Counted from the first letter of the stretch, positions 1 through 8,206 are shown. The stretch: 64,000 nt of DNA from Holophagales bacterium (GCA_009837885.1 VXSP01000031.1:80955-144954); one strand, 5' to 3'. Numbers and translations are program-made. The notes: generated from the letters alone by a model not told the origin.

Positions 1-603
1 ACCACGAGCATCAAGCTCGCCACCGGCATCCTGATCGTCCCGCAGCGCAATCCCCTGGTCACGGCCAAGGCCGTCGCCACGCTCGACAAGCTCTCCGGCG
101 GCCGCGCCGTCCTGGGCGTCGGCGTCGGCTGGCTCGAGGAGGAGTTCAACGCCCTCGGCGTGCCCTTCGCCGGCCGCGGACGCCGCCTGGACGACTACAT
201 TCGCGCCTTCCGGGCGCTGTGGACCGAGGACTGCCCGAGTCACGACGGCGAGTTCGTCTCCTTCTCCGACTGCTACAGCCGGCCGCAGCCCGTCCAGGGT
301 TCCGTGCCGATCGTCGTCGGCGGTCACTCCGAGCGCGCCGCCCGCCGCGCCGGCGAACTGGGAGACGGGTTCTTCCCCGCTCTCGGCGACATCGACAAGC
401 TGAAGCACCTGCTCGGCGTCATGCGCGAGAGCGCCGAGGCGGCGGACCGCGACCCGGACACGATCGAGATCACCGCCAACGGCGGACCGCCCGACCACGT
501 GGCACGCATGGCTGAAATCGGCGTCTCCCGCGTCATCTTCCCGCCGATGCCGCCGGACAAGCTCGCCCAGTTCGGCGAGAACGTGATCTCGAAGTTCAGC
601 TAG
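1..603 (+). CDS. LLM-class (F420-dependent type) oxidoreductase, C-terminal part
   Basis: The frame is open from the left edge, so the gene begins upstream; 200 residues are visible before the stop. It resembles the C-terminal half of bacterial luciferase-like monooxygenases that use coenzyme F420 or FMN (TIM-barrel fold). Typical features are a GVGVGW turn followed by EEEFNALGVPF (about visible residues 40-55), a Glu/Asp-rich helix with RRLDDYI, and SVPIVVGGHSERAARRAGELGDGFFP, which lines the cofactor site in this family. The substrate cannot be told from sequence. It stands alone, and a repeat-filled gap separates it from the next gene. Confidence 0.85.
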   Translation, partial: TTSIKLATGILIVPQRNPLVTAKAVATLDKLSGGRAVLGVGVGWLEEEFNALGVPFAGRGRRLDDYIRAFRALWTEDCPSHDGEFVSFSDCYSRPQPVQGSVPIVVGGHSERAARRAGELGDGFFPALGDIDKLKHLLGVMRESAEAADRDPDTIEITANGGPPDHVARMAEIGVSRVIFPPMPPDKLAQFGENVISKFS

Positions 604-611
604 GCAACCCA

Positions 612-637
612 CTGGGAGCGCCGGCGCCCCCGCCGGC
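612..637 (+). repeat. REP-like palindromic repeat, copy 1
   Basis: This has the head CTGGGAGCGC followed by a GC-rich hairpin (CCGGCG, short loop, CGCCGG). It matches the copies at 4217-4242 and 16626-16649 at nearly every position. It lies just after the stop of the first gene, in a typical REP position. Confidence 0.6.
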
Positions 638-696
638 CGGCCGCAGTGATGGACCAACATCTGCGTAGAGAATCTCGCCGCCCGACGCCGTATCTC

Positions 697-721
697 TGGG
701 TGCGCGGGTCTTCTGACCCGC
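697..721 (+). repeat. REP-like palindromic repeat, copy 2 (second hairpin type)
   Basis: This has the head TGGGTGCGC followed by a different hairpin, GCGGGTC-TTCT-GACCCGC. The copy at 13412-13436 is the reverse complement of this stretch with one mismatch over 25 positions. A further small hairpin (GCCGC-GAA-GCGGC) follows it before the start of the ThuA-like gene. Confidence 0.6.
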
Positions 722-774
722 ATCAAGCGCGATGCCGCGAAGCGGCGAGCCCGTGCGGTGGTAACTTCCTCCGC

Positions 775-1665
775 ATGATCCACGCTGCCAGCCTCACTCG
801 CCCCCTGCTCCTCGCCCTCGCGTTTCTCCTCCTCGCAGCCACCCCCACACTCGCCTCCGAATCCGAAGCCGACGAGCCCGTTCGCGTCCTCTTCGTCAGC
901 AAGTCGTCCGGCTTCCAGCACTCGGCGATCAAGCGGACCGACGGCCATCCCAGCCACGTCGACACCGTGCTCGCCCAGGTAGCGGCCGAGCGGGGCTTTG
1001 AGATCACGTCCACCAAGGACGCAGGCCTGATCAACAAGGCGCAACTCGCCAGTTTCGACGTCGTCGTCTTCTACACGACCGGCGACCTGACCCAGCGCGG
1101 CGGCGCCGGGGAGGGCATCTTCCGCGGCGACGGCAATCCCCCGATGAGCGCCGACGGCGTCTCCGACCTGATCGCCTGGATCGAAGCCGGCGGCGGTTTC
1201 GTCGGCTTCCACCCGGCGACCGACACCTTCCACGGCGAGAACGACGAGGTCACTCCCTACGTCGGCATGATCGGCGGCGAGTTCACCCACCACGGCAGGC
1301 AGTTTCCCGGCATCGTCCGTGTCGCCGACGCCCGCCACCCGACGATGAAGGCCGTCGAAGACGGCTGGAAGATCATGGACGAGTGGTATCTGTTCAAGAA
1401 CCTCGCCGAGGACAAGCTCCACGTCCTGGCGCTGATGGACCCCGGCGAAGAGCGAGCCAACCAGGAGGTCTACGACATCGCCCCGTACCCCATCGCCTGG
1501 TGCCGCGAACTCGGCACCGGCCGCGTCCTCTACAACGCGATGGGCCACCGCGAGGACGTCTGGGACCACGAGATGTTCCAGGCCTGGGTCGGCGACACGA
1601 TCGAATGGGCGGCAGGCGAAGGCGAAGCCGCCGCCGCGCCGAATTGGGGCGACGTGGTTCCGTGA
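775..1665 (+). CDS. ThuA-like domain secreted protein
   Basis: This 296-residue protein begins at the ATG at 775, chosen because a clear signal peptide follows (Leu/Ala core, then ATPTLASE). The frame stays open further upstream, but that part is REP-like DNA. The mature part matches the ThuA/trehalose-utilisation-type fold, related to class I glutamine amidotransferases: RVLFVSKSSGFQHSAI near the N-terminus, FDVVVFYTTGDL, a GGGFVGFHPATDTFHG segment, IGGEFTHHG, and a C-terminal RVLYNAMGHREDVW. In many soil and marine bacteria such proteins are exported and sit near sugar or heme-peptide dehydrogenases. No partner is visible here, so its function stays open. Confidence 0.85.
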   Translation: MIHAASLTRPLLLALAFLLLAATPTLASESEADEPVRVLFVSKSSGFQHSAIKRTDGHPSHVDTVLAQVAAERGFEITSTKDAGLINKAQLASFDVVVFYTTGDLTQRGGAGEGIFRGDGNPPMSADGVSDLIAWIEAGGGFVGFHPATDTFHGENDEVTPYVGMIGGEFTHHGRQFPGIVRVADARHPTMKAVEDGWKIMDEWYLFKNLAEDKLHVLALMDPGEERANQEVYDIAPYPIAWCRELGTGRVLYNAMGHREDVWDHEMFQAWVGDTIEWAAGEGEAAAAPNWGDVVP

Positions 1666-1768
1666 CGCCCTGAACGTCCTGCAAAGATAGCCGAGCGAGC
1701 GAGGGCTGGCGACCATATAGGAGAACGGCCGCCAGCAGGCGTAGATGTCGCTTCGCTGGGTTGGACCT
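1666..1768. other. convergent gap with an inverted repeat
   Basis: This short gap lies between the ThuA-like gene and a minus-strand hypothetical gene. It holds an inverted repeat GCTGGCG (1705-1711) / CGCCAGC (1730-1736). No T-run follows, so a terminator role is only possible. Confidence 0.3.
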
Positions 1769-2356
1769 TCATGGCCTATCCGGAGGCAGAACTATGGTGC
1801 CCGTCTCGGAATCAGGGCCGCGCCATCCAAGCCTTGCGCCCACCAACAAGGAAGCCAACCGAAAGGCTTCAAGCGCCTCCGCTTTTCCGCCTCGCGCCCG
1901 ATGAACAGCGTCGTTCCGCAGGACTCTCAGTCTCTCTCCTTTGCCAGAGTCGGACTGGTCCCAACCGCTTTCATTCAGTCGCTTCCCGAAGGGCCACTTC
2001 TCCGCTCTAGTATCAGGCTTTTCCCGCACGAACAGTTGTTCGACGGCAACACCTGCCATCGTGATCGTGGCGAGATAGTGACCTGTGCAGAAAGCCGAGC
2101 CTGCCGCCCTCAAAGGCCATAGGATTTCGGCCAAGTCCTTCTGATCGAGGCGACAAACCGTCAGCTTGTCTCCGAGCGATCCCGCAATTGGCCGAATCTC
2201 TCTGTCTCGCTCGATGATGCTGTCCACGTCTGCCCCGCCAAGGACAACGATCTCATGGCTACAGAGGAACCGAAGGGCGTCATCGGAGGAACTGCCCTCT
2301 TCGAGGACACCGAGAGGGTTCAGAAAAACCCGTTCACTGCTCGCGTCGGTCTTCAC
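1769..2356 (-). CDS. hypothetical protein, DUF4145/HEPN-like C-terminal helices
   Basis: This is a 195-residue frame starting with GTG. The C-terminal half (GHYLATITMAGVAVEQLF ... LRNDAVHRARGGKAEALEAFRLA) is helical, and its Arg-Asn-x-x-x-His pattern recalls HEPN/DUF4145 proteins, many of which are RNases or accessory parts of defence systems. That resemblance is by eye only. Its start overlaps the stop of the preceding small minus-strand frame (GTGA), as in coupled genes. The surrounding 900 bp is visibly less GC-rich than its neighbours, which suggests acquired DNA. It may be a non-functional remnant. Confidence 0.5.
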   Translation of the reverse strand: MKTDASSERVFLNPLGVLEEGSSSDDALRFLCSHEIVVLGGADVDSIIERDREIRPIAGSLGDKLTVCRLDQKDLAEILWPLRAAGSAFCTGHYLATITMAGVAVEQLFVREKPDTRAEKWPFGKRLNESGWDQSDSGKGERLRVLRNDAVHRARGGKAEALEAFRLASLLVGARLGWRGPDSETGTIVLPPDRP

Positions 2357-2574
2357 TGACGACCCGAAATGGGGAAGTCCTCGTTCACAGGAGGCCTTCT
2401 CCCCTCATCGTGCGCGACTATAGCCCATACTCCAATGCGAGCCGCGTGGAGCCCGAATCCGGTGCCTGCCACCGATTCCTCACTATCGATTGAGGTGTCA
2501 CGTCGGCCTCCGGACTCCAGAAACACGAACGCCGCTCCACTGCATTGGAGTTCCTTTCGTATCTCAACGATCAA
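2353..2574 (-). CDS. small hypothetical protein upstream of the HEPN-like gene
   Basis: This 73-residue frame has a TTG start; an in-frame stop lies just upstream at 2584-2586. It begins IVEIRKELQCSGAAFVFLESGG and shows no family I recognise. Its only support is the 4-nt coupling overlap with the downstream minus-strand gene and the shared AT-richer composition. It could be a decayed fragment. Confidence 0.3.
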   Translation of the reverse strand: MIVEIRKELQCSGAAFVFLESGGRRDTSIDSEESVAGTGFGLHAARIGVWAIVAHDEGRRPPVNEDFPISGRQ

Positions 2575-2698
2575 GTGATAGATTCAGTCTCCCAAACGGA
2601 GGTCCCCGACAGGCCGGTCTCGCGACCTCCGACACCCGGCAAGCCGACCGTCAGATCCAGCATTGGATAACAACCGAATGATTGACAAAGAAGCCGGT

Positions 2699-4177
2699 AT
2701 GAGCACCAAGGAGCGCATGGGCGAGGAGATCGCCACGCTCGCAGCGCGGATCGACGCGGCGACTTACGAGCTGCTTGTTCTGATTCGCAAGTTCGACGAG
2801 GAGGAGGGCTGGAACTGCGGCTTCCTCAGTTGCGCGCAGTGGCTCTCCTGGCGAATTGGACTTGCACCCGGCGCGGCCCGCGAGAAGGTGCGGGTCGCCC
2901 GGGCCCTGGGCGAACTGCCCCTGATGAGCGAGGCGATGAAACGAGGCCAACTCTCCTACTCCAAGGTGAGAGCGCTCACCCGCATCGCTCGGCCCGAAAC
3001 GGAGAAGGACCTCGTCGACCTCGGCAGGGCCGGAACCGCGGCACACATCGAACGGGTCGTCCGGTCCTGGCGCAGGATCGACCGTTCGGTCGAGGCTGCG
3101 GACGACGAGCTGCGCGACGCATCGAGCGAAGTGGCGACCCACATCGATGAGAACGGCATGTTCGTGATCCGCGGCCGTCTCGCGCCGGAAGCGGGCGAGG
3201 TGGTACTGAAGGCGCTCAAGGCAGCCGGCGAGAAGCTCTACGCGGATTGCCCGGAGGACCGGCCGTCCGCCGGCAAGGTGCGGGCCGATGCGTTGGCGCT
3301 CGTCGCCGAGAGCGCACTCAAGGGCGGTCTCGATCCCGGCTCAAGCGGTGACCGCTACCAAGTTGTCGTTCACGTGAGCGACGAGGAACTGAGGGCCCGG
3401 GAGGCGGTTCCCGAGGTCGGCTGCGCGTCGTGTGTTTCCGCGGAAACGGCCGCGGCACACGTTTCCGCGGGAACGCCGCCGACTCGCCCGCAGCACCAGC
3501 CTGCAGCGAGGGCTGAAGCCGAACACGTTCCCGCGGAAACGCCAACGAGTCTCCAACCGCGAAGGGGCCGGTCTTCACCCCGCGGCGCCTGGCTCGGCGA
3601 CTCACACGTTCCTGTTTCCGCGGAAACGGCCCGGCGCATCGCCTGCGACGCCGGCAAAGTCCGGATCACTCACCGATCGGGCCAGATCCTGAGCGTCGGC
3701 CGCAAGACGCGCACCATTCCACCGCCGATCCGTCGCGCCCTGGAGTTCCGCGATCAGGGTTGCCGCTTCCCCGGCTGCACCTCGAAGCACTGCGACGCCC
3801 ACCACATCGTCCATTGGGCCGACGGCGGCGAGACGAAGCTCTCGAACCTCATGCTCCTCTGCCGGCGACACCACCGACTGCTCCACGAAGGCGGCTTCAG
3901 CGTGCGAATGAGCGAGGAGGGCGCCGTGCAGTTCTTCCATCGCCGGGGACGGCCGCTGGAGGAGAGTCCCGCGCCACCACCGGTCGGCCTCCGCGCCGCT
4001 AGAGAACTGGTCGAGCACCTGGAGAACGCCGGCATCCTGATCACGGGCAAGGAGTCGATGCCGACCTGGGACGGCCGGCCACTCGACCTGCCCTACGTGA
4101 TGGAGTGCCTGTGGAAGCCGCCACCGCACCTGGAGGCAAAGGTAGCGCGGGAACAAGAGACGCCCCGAGCCGCCTAA
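2699..4177 (+). CDS. DUF222 / HNH endonuclease-domain protein (13E12 type)
   Basis: This 492-residue protein starts at ATG 2699, preceded by an AAGAAG Shine-Dalgarno-like stretch; an in-frame ATG at 2678 and a TTG at 2663 are alternatives. The N-terminal 150 residues are the helical DUF222 domain (WLSWRIGLAPGAAREKVRVARAL). The C-terminus carries the family's VSAETARRIACDAG block, then CRFPGC, CDAHHIVHWADGGETKLSNLMLLCRRHHRLLHEGG, a complete HNH motif with zinc-binding Cys/His residues. The linker between them (around residues 240-310) contains extra copies of the V-(S/P)-A-(E/G)-T unit encoded by palindromic DNA. Such genes are often multicopy and mobile-element-like; the cellular role is unknown. 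Confidence 0.85.
   Translation: MSTKERMGEEIATLAARIDAATYELLVLIRKFDEEEGWNCGFLSCAQWLSWRIGLAPGAAREKVRVARALGELPLMSEAMKRGQLSYSKVRALTRIARPETEKDLVDLGRAGTAAHIERVVRSWRRIDRSVEAADDELRDASSEVATHIDENGMFVIRGRLAPEAGEVVLKALKAAGEKLYADCPEDRPSAGKVRADALALVAESALKGGLDPGSSGDRYQVVVHVSDEELRAREAVPEVGCASCVSAETAAAHVSAGTPPTRPQHQPAARAEAEHVPAETPTSLQPRRGRSSPRGAWLGDSHVPVSAETARRIACDAGKVRITHRSGQILSVGRKTRTIPPPIRRALEFRDQGCRFPGCTSKHCDAHHIVHWADGGETKLSNLMLLCRRHHRLLHEGGFSVRMSEEGAVQFFHRRGRPLEESPAPPPVGLRAARELVEHLENAGILITGKESMPTWDGRPLDLPYVMECLWKPPPHLEAKVAREQETPRAA
3434..3627 (+). repeat. dispersed 14-bp palindromes inside the HNH gene linker
   Basis: The perfect palindrome GTTTCCGCGGAAAC occurs at 3434-3447 and 3614-3627, with one-base variants at 3461-3474 and 3527-3540. 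Each encodes the same V-(S/P)-A-(E/G)-T peptide in the same frame. The last copy is the conserved family motif just before the HNH domain, so the others look like copies of it spread into the linker. Confidence 0.8.
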
Positions 4178-4380
4178 CGCGGCAGAAGGTCCAGAGGCCG
4201 TCGCTTCGCGCCGGATGCCGGCGGGGACGCCGGCGCACCCAGTTTCTGCCGCCCAAGCTCCTGGCTTTGCCGAAGGGGAACGAGGATCGCGTTCGCAAAG
4301 TAGAAGACCCGGTGCATAGTCGGACGCCGTCGCTGTCAGGGAACGACGCTCACTCTTCGTGGCCGCTATCCTCCCCAACG
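4178..4380. other. intergenic region with a REP-like repeat
   Basis: About 200 bp between the HNH gene and the ABC permease gene. It contains the REP-like copy at 4217-4242 and no convincing gene. The permease frame stays open through it, but that translation lacks the hydrophobic character of the protein. Confidence 0.5.
4217..4242 (-). repeat. REP-like palindromic repeat, copy 3
   Basis: Read on the minus strand, this has the head CTGGGTGCGC and hairpin CCGGCG-TCCC-CGCCGG. It is identical over 24 positions to the copy inside dnaE2 at 16626-16649. Confidence 0.65.
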
Positions 4381-5655
4381 GTGCACCAGCGGGTGACAAC
4401 AACCGGACTGGGAGCGAGCTACCGGTTCCACCTTTCTTCCGGGGCGCGAGTCGCCCTCGGTCTCGCCACCTTCCAGTTGGTCCTCCTGCTGGTTCTGCTG
4501 GCGTTACAGCCACCTGCGGCGCGGGAGCTTCTGCTCAAGGGTCTGGCCGCCGGCATCGCGACGCCTGAGATGTTCTCGGCGGCCAGGCTCGGATTCGCGG
4601 TCTGGGCGGTCGTGGCCGCTGCCGCGGCGGCGCGGCGTCTGGCGCCGGCCCACCGTGGTTGGCAGCTTCATCTGCCCGTCGGGCTGCGGACCCGCTGGAC
4701 CGCCGGTGTCCTGGGCGTCGCGTCGACCCTCGCCCATCTTGCCGGTTTGTGGGTCGTTCTCTGGATCGTAGGCAGAGTGCTCGGTGAGCCGGCCTCACCC
4801 CGAGCCCTGGTTGCTCTGCCGCTCGTAGCGCTGGCAGCCGCAGGCGCCTGGACGCCGGCGCCGGTACGGGTACGCACCTGCGCCGCCATGACGGTACCGC
4901 TGGCGGCGAGCGCCTCGCTTCCAGGTCTGGCGGCCGCCATTGCCCTTCTCGCCCTCGCGTACTTCCAGGCCGGGCGCTGGTCACCGCGCTCCGCGCGAGT
5001 TCCCTCGGTTCCGTCCTCTCTTCGGTCGCTCGGCCGGCGTCTGCCGACGGGGCAACTCGTCTTCTCCCTGCGAGCGCTCGGACTGTGGATCACGCTGGCC
5101 CACCTGCCCGCCGCCCTGTTCGCGGCGCCGACCGGCCTGGCCATCCACAACAACGAGTTCACAGCCGATCAGACCGACCTCGTCCTGCGCCTCGGCGCCT
5201 CGCTGGGCGTGACCGCGACGGTTCTCGCCGTGGCGACGCTGTTGAGCGCGCGCCGGCCGCCCTGGGCCTGGTCCCGCTCGCTCCCGTGGTCCGCGAGACG
5301 GAGGGTCGCCGCGGACGCTGTCCTGCTCTTGCTGATCGCCAGCCCCCTGTTGATCCCGCTTCTCTACCTGCCGGCCTCGAGTGGCCTTTCCGTCCTCGCG
5401 CTCCTCGTCTTTCTGGCGGTTCGGCTGCCGGGACGGATGCGGAACTCGCTCCGGGGATTCACGCGACTCGGAGCGTGGACCTGGATCGAGGCTCTCCTGG
5501 CCGCCCTCCTCACGAGCCTGCAGCCTCTGACCGCGCTCGTCCTGGGCCTCGCCTCGCCGCTCGCGCTGGAAGCGTCCGCCAGACGCGAGCGCGCGCTCAA
5601 GGCGGGCCTCTTCCTGGAACGTCGATTCAACGCTGCCCGGGAGGCGGAATCGTGA
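4381..5655 (+). CDS. polytopic membrane protein, probable ABC transporter permease
   Basis: About 424 residues from the GTG at 4381 (GTG 4393 is also possible). It is almost wholly hydrophobic, with about ten or more predicted membrane segments, for example FQLVLLLVLLAL near residue 30, then VWAVVAAAAAA and LAALLTSLQPLTALVLGLA near the end. It has no soluble domain and no family motif I can name. Its stop codon overlaps the GTG of an ABC ATPase gene (GTGA at 5652-5655), so the two are co-translated and most likely form one exporter. The substrate is unknown. Confidence 0.7.
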   Translation: MHQRVTTTGLGASYRFHLSSGARVALGLATFQLVLLLVLLALQPPAARELLLKGLAAGIATPEMFSAARLGFAVWAVVAAAAAARRLAPAHRGWQLHLPVGLRTRWTAGVLGVASTLAHLAGLWVVLWIVGRVLGEPASPRALVALPLVALAAAGAWTPAPVRVRTCAAMTVPLAASASLPGLAAAIALLALAYFQAGRWSPRSARVPSVPSSLRSLGRRLPTGQLVFSLRALGLWITLAHLPAALFAAPTGLAIHNNEFTADQTDLVLRLGASLGVTATVLAVATLLSARRPPWAWSRSLPWSARRRVAADAVLLLLIASPLLIPLLYLPASSGLSVLALLVFLAVRLPGRMRNSLRGFTRLGAWTWIEALLAALLTSLQPLTALVLGLASPLALEASARRERALKAGLFLERRFNAAREAES

Positions 5656-6338
5656 CGCGAGGCCTCCGAATGGAAGGCGTCGCCTTCGCCTACGACGACC
5701 GGGCCCCGATCTTCAGCGATCTGAACCTGGAGGTCGTGAGCGGAGTGACCCTGCTCTCCGGTGAGAACGGCGCCGGCAAAACGACCTTGCTGAAGCTCGC
5801 GGCCGGAGTGGAAAAACCGGACGCCGGGAGAGTCCTCGTCAACGGTTCCGATCTGTGGCGGCGAGAAGTCGCGGCCCGCTCCGACCTGGCGTTCGTTCCC
5901 CAGGAACCCGACGTGACGCCGTTCGCGACGATTCGCGAGGTTCTGCGCCTCGTCTGCCGTTTGAGATCGCAGCCGGCGGAGCAGGTCGACCAGGTCCTGT
6001 CCGAAACGGACCTCGAGGATTCCGCCGACCTGTCCATTCGCGAGCTGTCCCGAGGCCAGCGCCGTCGGGTTCTCCTCGCCGCCGCCTGGATCGGAACACC
6101 GCGAACGGCGATCCTGGACGAGCCGCTCGACGCGATGGACGAACACTGGCGAGGCCGCATCCACGGGTGGCTCAAGGCGCTCCGGGAGGCCGGCGGCGTG
6201 GCGCTCGTCGCAACCCACGAAGCCGGATCGCTGGCGGAACTCGCCGACCGCTTTCTCGTTCTGCGTGAAGGCGAGATCCGGGAACTCGATTCCCTACCGC
6301 AAGACACAACCAGGAGATCCCATGAAGAACCCACCTGA
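5652..6338 (+). CDS. ABC transporter ATP-binding protein
   Basis: A 228-residue nucleotide-binding domain starting at the GTG that overlaps the permease stop. Visible motifs are Walker A GENGAGKTT (residues 37-45), Q-loop FVPQEP, the signature LSRGQRRR (the second Gly of LSGGQ is Arg), Walker B AILDEPLDAMDE and the H-loop ATHE. It should power the adjoining membrane protein. The short length and lack of extra domains fit a simple exporter of the CcmA/DrrA kind. The VOC gene starts inside its last codons. Confidence 0.9.
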   Translation: MTRGLRMEGVAFAYDDRAPIFSDLNLEVVSGVTLLSGENGAGKTTLLKLAAGVEKPDAGRVLVNGSDLWRREVAARSDLAFVPQEPDVTPFATIREVLRLVCRLRSQPAEQVDQVLSETDLEDSADLSIRELSRGQRRRVLLAAAWIGTPRTAILDEPLDAMDEHWRGRIHGWLKALREAGGVALVATHEAGSLAELADRFLVLREGEIRELDSLPQDTTRRSHEEPT

Positions 6339-6753
6339 AGGCTGGCCGAGAATCTCGACCTCCCTCTTCTACGACGACGCGGCGGCCGCGATCGACTGGC
6401 TGGTCCGCGCCTTCGGCTTCGAGGTCCAGGAACGGGTCGAGGACGAACAGGGACGCATCGTCCATTCGCAGCTCGTCCTGGACGGCGGCCTCATCATGGT
6501 CGGGCAGACCCGTCTGCAGCCGGACCGGGAGTACCAGCAGTCTCCGCGGACAGTCGGCGGCGTGAACACGCAGTCGCTGGCCGTGTACGTCGACGACGCC
6601 GACGCGCACTGCGAGCGGGCGCGGGCGGCGGGCGCAGTCATCACGATGGAGCCGGCGACCCAGGACTATGGCGAGGGGTACTGGGTCGACCGGAGCTACG
6701 GAGCCCTGGACCTGGAGGGACACCACTGGTGGTTCCTCCAGCGGCTGCGCTGA
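6322..6753 (+). CDS. VOC (glyoxalase/bleomycin-resistance fold) family protein
   Basis: A 143-residue protein from the ATG at 6322, preceded by AGGAG at 6312-6316; the start lies inside the end of the ABC ATPase gene. It has the beta-alpha-beta-beta-beta pattern of vicinal-oxygen-chelate proteins: ISTSLFYDDAAAAIDWLVRAFGFE, LVLDGGLIMVG, LAVYVDDADAHCERARAAGA, and WVDRSYGALDLEGHHWWF. It belongs to the PhnB-like branch. It may modify or bind a small molecule; a link to the upstream exporter is suggested only by the overlap. Confidence 0.85.
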   Translation: MKNPPEGWPRISTSLFYDDAAAAIDWLVRAFGFEVQERVEDEQGRIVHSQLVLDGGLIMVGQTRLQPDREYQQSPRTVGGVNTQSLAVYVDDADAHCERARAAGAVITMEPATQDYGEGYWVDRSYGALDLEGHHWWFLQRLR

Positions 6754-6762
6754 GCGCGCCCG

Positions 6763-7923
6763 TCACTCGTCCTCGACGCCTTCGTTCAGGATCTTCAGGT
6801 AGCCGCCGTACACGTAGACCCGGTTTCGCGCAAAGCCGGTGATCTCCCGGACGATGCCTGCCCGTTCCAGGAGCCTCAGCGCAGACGAAACGGCCGGGAA
6901 CGAGAGGCCGGTGCGCTTGCACGTCTCGGGAATGGACAGAATCGGTCGTTCCTGAAGGGCTTCAAGGACCCGGAGTGCTGAACCAGCACGACGGCCTTCG
7001 GTCGCGATGCGTTGACGGTCCGAAGAGAAACGCTCCGTGAGAAGAACGACCGTGGCTGCAGCGTTCTCGGCGGTCTCCTGCACACCCTCAAGGAAGAATG
7101 CCAGCCACGCCTCCCAATCACCGGTCTGCCGAACACCGTTGAGGAGTTCGTAGTAGCGCTCCCGATGGCGTTTGAAGTACACACTGAGATACAGGAGCGG
7201 CTCGCGCAACAGGCCTGCCTCACACAGCAACAGGGTGATGAGGAGCCGACCGACACGGCCGTTGCCGTCGAGGAACGGGTGGATCGTCTCGAACTGAACG
7301 TGCGCCAGGCCGGCACGCACAAGGGTGGGCAGGCCATCGTCGTCGGCGTGCAGGAAGCGTTCAAGGTCGCCCATACAGTCCGGCACTACAAGGTGCGGCG
7401 GCGGGACGAAGACCGCGTTTCCGGGTCTCGTGCCGCCGATCCAGTTCTGGGAGCGGCGGAATTCTCCCGGTTCCTTGCTGGCGCCACGGCCAGCGGACAG
7501 CAGAATCCGGTGCAACTCTCGGATCAGCCGATTCGAGAGCGGGAAGTTCTCGCCCAGCCGTCTCAGGCCATGCTCGAGGGCCGCTACGTAGCGAGAGACC
7601 TCGACCGCGTCGTCACGCGGCACACCCGGAGCTTGGTCAAGCTCGAACAACAGGAGATCGGAAAGCGAAGACTGTGTACCCTCGATCTGGGAGGAGAGCA
7701 CCGCCTCCTTGCGGACGTACGAGTACACGAAGAGCGCCGGTTCCAGGAGTTGATTGGCTCCCTCCAGCCGCCCCAAGGCGAGACTGGCAGCCTCTAAAGA
7801 ACGCAGAAGAGGGCCTTGCAGATTCAGCGGCGGCTTCGGCGGCAACGGTGCCGGTATGAACGCACGCACCCGCTCGCCGCCTGCAGCGGTAGCCTCGTAG
7901 CGACCCGGCATTGCACGTCTCAT
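6763..7923 (-). CDS. Fic family protein (AMPylase type) with C-terminal winged helix
   Basis: A 386-residue protein starting at ATG 7923. The Fic active-site motif HPFLDGNGRVGR is complete (His, Asp-Gly-Asn-Gly-Arg). An upstream SSQIEGT segment matches the (S/T)xxxE(G/N) inhibitory helix, so this is a self-inhibited class II Fic protein. Before it lies an N-terminal Fic_N-like region (LPPKPPLNL), and the last 70 residues look like a winged helix-turn-helix (IPETCKRTGLSFPAVSSALRLLERAGIVREI). Such proteins transfer AMP to protein hydroxyls, and the DNA-binding tail suggests autoregulation. Target unknown. It is divergent from imuA. Confidence 0.92.
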   Translation of the reverse strand: MRRAMPGRYEATAAGGERVRAFIPAPLPPKPPLNLQGPLLRSLEAASLALGRLEGANQLLEPALFVYSYVRKEAVLSSQIEGTQSSLSDLLLFELDQAPGVPRDDAVEVSRYVAALEHGLRRLGENFPLSNRLIRELHRILLSAGRGASKEPGEFRRSQNWIGGTRPGNAVFVPPPHLVVPDCMGDLERFLHADDDGLPTLVRAGLAHVQFETIHPFLDGNGRVGRLLITLLLCEAGLLREPLLYLSVYFKRHRERYYELLNGVRQTGDWEAWLAFFLEGVQETAENAAATVVLLTERFSSDRQRIATEGRRAGSALRVLEALQERPILSIPETCKRTGLSFPAVSSALRLLERAGIVREITGFARNRVYVYGGYLKILNEGVEDE

Positions 7924-8095
7924 CGATGCACCCCGCCCCCTTCGTATGAAGAGTTAGGATGAAAGTCTTATCACGGCGCAGGGACTCCGGTCCTTATGCA
8001 GGAACCCTGAATAGGCGGGGCCGGGAACAGTTGCCTGCCTCGCTCCAATTGATCCAGCAGTGCACCAGCGCCCCGAACGGCCGACGCTCTCCGTG

Positions 8096-8136
8096 TGCAC
8101 GAACTCTGAATAGGAGCTCGGCCTATTCAGAGTTCG
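8096..8136. promoter_or_regulatory. 15-bp perfect inverted repeat with 7-nt loop
   Basis: The arms CGAACTCTGAATAGG (8100-8114) and CCTATTCAGAGTTCG (8122-8136) are perfect complements. The left arm and its flank (8096-8114) recur at 7997-8015 with 17 of 19 positions equal. No T-run follows and the flanking genes are divergent, so an operator or the end of a small mobile element is likelier than a terminator. Confidence 0.5.
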
Positions 8137-8206
8137 CGCCGAAATCTTAGTACGACACCCCGAGGCTTGCGGCCTCCGGCGACGCGAGAGTCCTTCCCGT
8201 TTACGC

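Noticed and set aside
612..721. CRISPR-like reading of the clustered repeats
   Set aside because: Repeats are palindromic, not evenly spaced, occur in both orientations and have no cas genes nearby.
1745..2122. Plus-strand frame in the AT-richer island
   Set aside because: The minus-strand reading gives more protein-like helices and a coupled start; the plus frame has no pattern.
8100..8136. Rho-independent terminator
   Set aside because: No T-run follows, the stem is not GC-rich, and the flanking genes are divergent, so nothing needs ending there.
7959..8150. Possible 63-residue gene in the fic-imuA gap
   Set aside because: It runs through the inverted and direct repeats, which give its only regularity; no ribosome site.
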